A stretch of DNA of 64,000 nucleotides, taken from Epiperipatus broadwayi. Taxonomy: Eukaryota > Onychophora > Udeonychophora > Euonychophora > Peripatidae. Under the pieces are notes generated by a model. The model saw only the letters and a program-made list of their open reading frames with translations, did not search any database and was not told the origin of the DNA. Position numbers and translations under genes: made by a program. Of this stretch, positions 59,819 through 64,000 are shown one piece after another (position 1 is the stretch's first letter; every line of letters starts with the position of its first letter). The stretch spans positions 3,808,853 through 3,872,852 of the forward strand of contig JAQFVV010000021.1 of assembly GCA_028023455.1 (NCBI GenBank), written 5' to 3'.

Positions 59819-61700
59819 TCATCATCATCAACCATTATCAATCCACTGCAGGATGAAGGTCTCTCCAAGTTTAATCCATCTTCTCCGATCTTTAGCTTCT
59901 CTTCTCCACAACACCCCTGCACATTTTCTTATTTCATCCATCCATCTCACATGTGGTCTCTTTCTGGGTCTTTTACAATCTCTTGGAATCCAGTTTAAAA
60001 TTTCAATTGTCCATCTATTATCATCTCTTCTAGCAATATGTCCAACCCAACTCCATTTCAATCTTTTAATTTTTTCAATAAGGTCAGTAACACCTGTTTG
60101 TTGTCTTACCCATACATTGCGTTTTCGATCACTTCTTGTTACTCCCAACATACATCTCTCCATACTCCTTTGAGTGGTCTGAAGTCTCTGTATTGCTCTT
60201 CTATTAAGTGTCCAAGTCTCAGATCCATAAATAAGAACTGGTAAAACACATTTGTTAAAAACCATCCTTTTCAAACACATAGGCAATTTCCTTTTAGTAT
60301 CAAGTTATTTCTACCAAAAGCACTCCAACCAAGTTTAATTCTATGATTAATTTCCTCCATTATGTTTCCATCTGTATTAATAATCTGACCAAGGTATTTG
60401 TAACTGTTAACTTCTTCTAATTCTTCATAATCAATCTTTATTTTCATATTTTGAGCAAATCGATTAAACATTACTTTAGTCTTTTTAACATTTATCTTTA
60501 GTCCTACTTTTCTACTTTCATCTGCTAACTCCTGCAACATTTCCTGCAGCTCTGAAGCATTATTTGCAAAAACAACTACATCATCTGCGAAATCTAAATG
60601 ACTTAAATACTCTCCATTTACTTTCACTCCTTTAGTTTCCCATTTTAATCCACAAAATACTTCTTGCAGCACTGCTGTAAAGAGTTTTGGAGATATGGAG
60701 TCACCTTGTCTTATACCTTTCTCAATGTTGATTTTTCCAGCATCATTATGTAATCTAATTGTTGCTGTTGCATTTTTATAAATATTCTTTAAAATATGAC
60801 AATATCCTGGATCTATATCTTGATGATCCAATGCTTTAATCACTGAAGAAATGTGTATAGAATCGAATGCCTTTTCATAATCTACAAATCCAGAACATAA
60901 TGACAACTCATATTCGTTTGTCCTTTCTATGACTTCTCTCAATATCTGGATATGATCTATTGTACTAAAACCACTTTTAAATCCAGCTTGTTCTCTTGGT
61001 TGGTGGAAATCCAAAGTTCTCTGTAGACGAGTTGTAATTATCTTGGTAAAAATTTTATATAAAACTGATAAAAGGCTGATAGGTCTGTAATTTCTAATAT
61101 CTTCTTTATCACCTTTTTTAAATATTAATATTATTACTGCATTCTTCCAATCTTCCGGTACATCTTTATCATTTAGACATTTGGTATATAACTTTTCTAA
61201 AATTGTTTCTATTTCTTCACCTGCTTCTTTTAATATATCAATTATAATTCCATCATTTCCTGGAGCCTTTCCTTTCTTCATACACTTAATTGCATGTCTC
61301 ACTTCTTCATTTAAAATTCTGGGCAATTCGGAAGATGTAATAGATATAGGAGGTACTTGTTCTTTATTACTATATAATTCTTGATAAAAATCTTCTACCA
61401 ATTTCATGATGTCATCTCTCTTTTTAGTAATAATTCCATCTTTTTTTCTTATTGCAGATATAAATTTCCTACCAATACCAAAATGTTGTTTAACATTTTT
61501 GAGACTTTTATTTTCTTCTACAGCTTTCCTTGCTATTTCACAGTTATACTTTCTTATATCATTTTCAACTCTTTTCCGTACCATTTTACAAAATTTGAGA
61601 TATTCAATTCTTTTTAATACATCATTTTTGTATATCTTTATATTCCTTCTTTTCTTCACAAATTCTCTAGTCTCAGTAGAAATTTTATTAGTATATTTTA
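59819..61700 (-). pseudogene. RTE-type LINE, 5' truncated, nearly intact reverse transcriptase
   Basis: The long open frame 61731-60271 (486 residues, the first few from flanking TA-rich DNA) carries the RT domain. GKAPGNDGI is at residues 154-162 and NYRPISLLSVLYK at 214-226. Motif A is FVDYEKAFDSI (282-292), motif B RQGDSISPKLF (341-351), motif C FADDVVVFA (381-389) and motif D GLKINVKKTKV (410-420). All catalytic aspartates are present. One single-base frameshift near 60285 moves the end into the frame 60286-59828, which holds VLPVLIYGSETWTLNRR and the WVGHIARR block of RTE C-termini. The endonuclease is missing by 5' truncation near 61700. The 3' end is a short CATCATCATC repeat (+ strand), typical of RTE/BovB elements. 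This is the youngest LINE here and the family source of the fragments at 5.9, 18.9, 27.3 and 43.7 kb. Confidence 0.92.
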
Positions 61701-61871
61701 TTAGAAATTTTATGTGTATATATATACACATGTATACATAGGTATATTGATTAATGAATGGATTGAAATGTAATAGTAATTAAAAATAATAGTTTTGGAT
61801 TTATTTATACAATTATTGATTTACTAACTTCATTTTCACTTTTTCCTTATAATTTCTTCTTAAAGTTAATT

Positions 61872-62490
61872 TTGAGAATAACAAACAGGATTTGGTCAAA
61901 ATTGTTGAGAGAAAATTTTTCCATTCCAAAGGAAAAGGAATGCAGAGTTTGTCTTTGTAATTATAATTATTTTAAGTGGGAAAAAAATGTAAAAAGAGAC
62001 TTTCCCGATAGAGATCACTTTACAGTTTATATATGGATATATTTTATAAATCATGTTTTCAGGAGCAGAGACAAGATTGGAAAGCTACTAGGATACTATG
62101 ATATAAATACAACATTTTCTACTGAGCAAAAGATTAATAATATTCTGATCAAATCAAAAAATATAATCCTTCTGGAGGCTCAAGGAGTCTATGAGATCCC
62201 ATGTGGCATATCCAACTACATATATAGTAGGAACAACAGCATGTATATGCTAAGAGGTGAGTACATTAATGCAGTGAAAAAATTCTCAACATCTTCAACA
62301 CTTACTCTTCATGTTTTGGACACTGATCATCACATAGATTTCCCTAATAGTAAAATCATATCCACATACAATAACCATGACCAAGAAGTATTTAGATAGG
62401 CTATAGAAATATTAAAAAAAAACTAATTGCACTAATAAATGTGATGAAACAATGAAATTACCAACTATTTGAAAAAATTTCTTCACGTAA
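61872..62490 (+). pseudogene. GIY-YIG domain remnant of a retroelement
   Basis: The 175-residue frame ends with IILLEAQGVYEIPCG, then ISNYIYSRN at the second signature, a RGEYINAVKK helix and a HVLDTDHHIDFPNSKII block. The expected GVYxIPC..C...YIG..R order is recognisable but the second signature is degraded. After the stop at 62399 a shifted frame continues with DETMKLPTI-like sequence, the usual C-terminal end of Penelope-type or related GIY-YIG retroelement proteins. No RT domain is upstream: the minus-strand RTE ends there. About 140 bp downstream (62628-62660) CTGAACACTGTTGC and CTGAAAAC may be a decayed hammerhead. Confidence 0.6.
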
Positions 62491-62739
62491 ATGAATATAA
62501 AAAATACTGCAAAATTTAAATTAAATTATTCAACAACCATGTGAAACAATTATCTCTCCTACAACTATGTGATGTCACCCAGTTAAGGGCAAGTGTTATT
62601 GAAATGTTGGTATATTTACTTTATCTTACTGAACACTGTTGCTCCTGAAAACATGATTGATAAATATCTTTTATCCAGGAGAACATTCATTTCAATATAT
62701 GTAATAATTAATAATACAAACATTTATATATATAAATGT

Positions 62740-63120
62740 GGACCAACTATGGTTTTAAAACAATTATTGATGGGAGAGTGCTTGACAATTTCCTAGCCCA
62801 TAATATAAAGAATAGTACCATCTATAATTTTACATATAGACAAATCTCTATATTACTAATTATTACATATATATAAGCTAATAAGTTTCAGTATCACAAG
62901 TAGTTAAAAATGAGAAACTTTCTCTTCCCTGTGATAAACAAACTGAGCTTGTGCAAGTAATATGCAGATTTAAAAATCAGACTCATAAGTTAAAACCCTA
63001 ATTTAGGCACGAGTCAATAATTATAGGTTTATTTAAAGAATAAGCTCTAACCATAAGTAGACCACCTATGGTTTTAAAACAATTATTAACAGAATGCGTG
63101 CCAATTTTCTAGTGCATGTC
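62740..63120 (+). repeat. Direct repeat pair about 318 bp apart
   Basis: CTATGGTTTTAAAACAATTATT and the following 35 bp occur at 62741-62805 and 63060-63118 with some differences. A TA microsatellite is at 63124-63138. Confidence 0.6.
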
Positions 63121-63794
63121 AGATATATATATATATATTTGTAAACAAATTGAAGTAATCCAACTGACCAAGAGTAATCATAATACTATAAACTTTTTTT
63201 CACAAGATTGCTCTATCAAATGAAAAATTGACCAATCAATCTGCAGTATATATTTCAAATCAAACAATTATCAGCTGCCTATGCAAATCTCACACCCAAA
63301 TAAAACAATCTTTCAATTTATATTAATACTTTAAACACGACTGGCTGAATTCTAAAGTATCAATTTTCTATAAATCACCTTTTTTTTATATAGCTAACTA
63401 TGGAATATTAAATAATTATCTAAATATATATATATAGTTAACTAACAGCACCTATACAAGGTTTAAATAATATAATCAATTTGATATGATTCTTCCTTAC
63501 TGTATATTTAGTCACATAAAAACAAGTTGATGTAGAGACGATCAGTGCATTAATTAGTAACACTTAAAAAAAATTTCATGAAAGATTACAGCTGATGCTT
63601 GATTTGAAATACATATATACAGCAAAGTGAATAGATAATTTCTTTCATGTAGTGTGGTGATCAAATGAAGAATATTTGTGGCACTATAATAGGATAGTTG
63701 CATCAAGTCAATTTGTTAACACTTATTTGTAGGAGCTGTTAATTAATTTAGAACAGTAATTCTTTCTATTTACTTCATTCCACAGCCATATATT

Positions 63795-63990
63795 AGAAGT
63801 TTGAGTAATCAATAGATACGATAATATAGTGTTATATCTAATCCTAATACTCAATGATGTAAGAGTTAAAAATGGCTGCTAAATGTGAATCCAAATCTGT
63901 TCCTTATAGAAGTTAACCAACAATCAGAAATTAAGTATGAGCATTTGGTAATAACACTATCATGAAATAATCATTGATTACTCAAATTTA
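63795..63990. repeat. F1-related small palindrome
   Basis: TTTGAGTAATCAAT at about 63800 and its complement ATTGATTACTCAAA at about 63970 bound a short fold-back. The GAGTAATCAAT block is shared with F1. It lacks the hammerhead-like part. Confidence 0.5.
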
Positions 63991-64000
63991 CAATAAATAG

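Noticed and set aside
59853-60244. Plus-strand frames over the RTE 3' end
   Set aside because: They are reverse-strand shadows of the RTE coding region.

Overview
This is an AT-rich animal nuclear window, probably from an invertebrate. A mollusc, possibly a cephalopod, would fit the long introns, RTE LINEs, tRNA-derived SINEs and a Penelope-like element, but that is a guess from genome style. Two conserved genes are supported. CUTC (copper homeostasis protein cutC homolog) lies on the plus strand as eight coding exons between 15184 and 48094; they splice in phase into a 251-residue protein. The last coding exon of BUB3 (mitotic checkpoint WD40 protein) lies on the minus strand at 52796-53172. 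The rest of BUB3 was not found and probably lies beyond the right edge.

Nearly everything else is repeats. From left to right: a decayed Ty3/Gypsy retrotransposon end with its 3' LTR (1-2090); fossil LINEs (5.9-8.2, 16.5-17.0, 18.9-19.5 and 28.3-29.2 kb); a hAT-like BED-finger remnant (26.6 kb); a Penelope-like element with RT and GIY-YIG domains, flanked by a 15-bp target-site duplication and nested in two other repeats (29.4-32.7 kb); RTE fragments (27.3 and 43.7 kb); a nearly intact 5'-truncated RTE LINE (59.8-61.7 kb); and a second GIY-YIG remnant (61.9-62.5 kb). Many near-perfect palindromes occur (11.9, 13.5, 45.5 and 55.8 kb).

The most interesting signal is a dispersed fold-back family, called F1 here. 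About fifteen copies occur in the window. They are flanked by variable 9-16 bp target-site duplications, and most carry a hammerhead-ribozyme-like motif, often once per arm. The motif has a CTGAYGA core, a short stem II showing AGC/GCT to GGC/GCC covariation, GAAA, a minimal AC/GT stem III ending in the cleavage triplet GTC, and a six-base-pair stem I. At least two further unrelated noncoding families (F2, and a tRNA-derived SINE called F3) carry the same architecture. The variable duplication length resembles that of the resident Penelope-like element and not a cut-and-paste DNA transposon. The inference is a set of non-autonomous, ribozyme-bearing retroelements moved in trans.

All coordinates, foldings and duplications were read by eye. 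No alignment, folding or database search was run.
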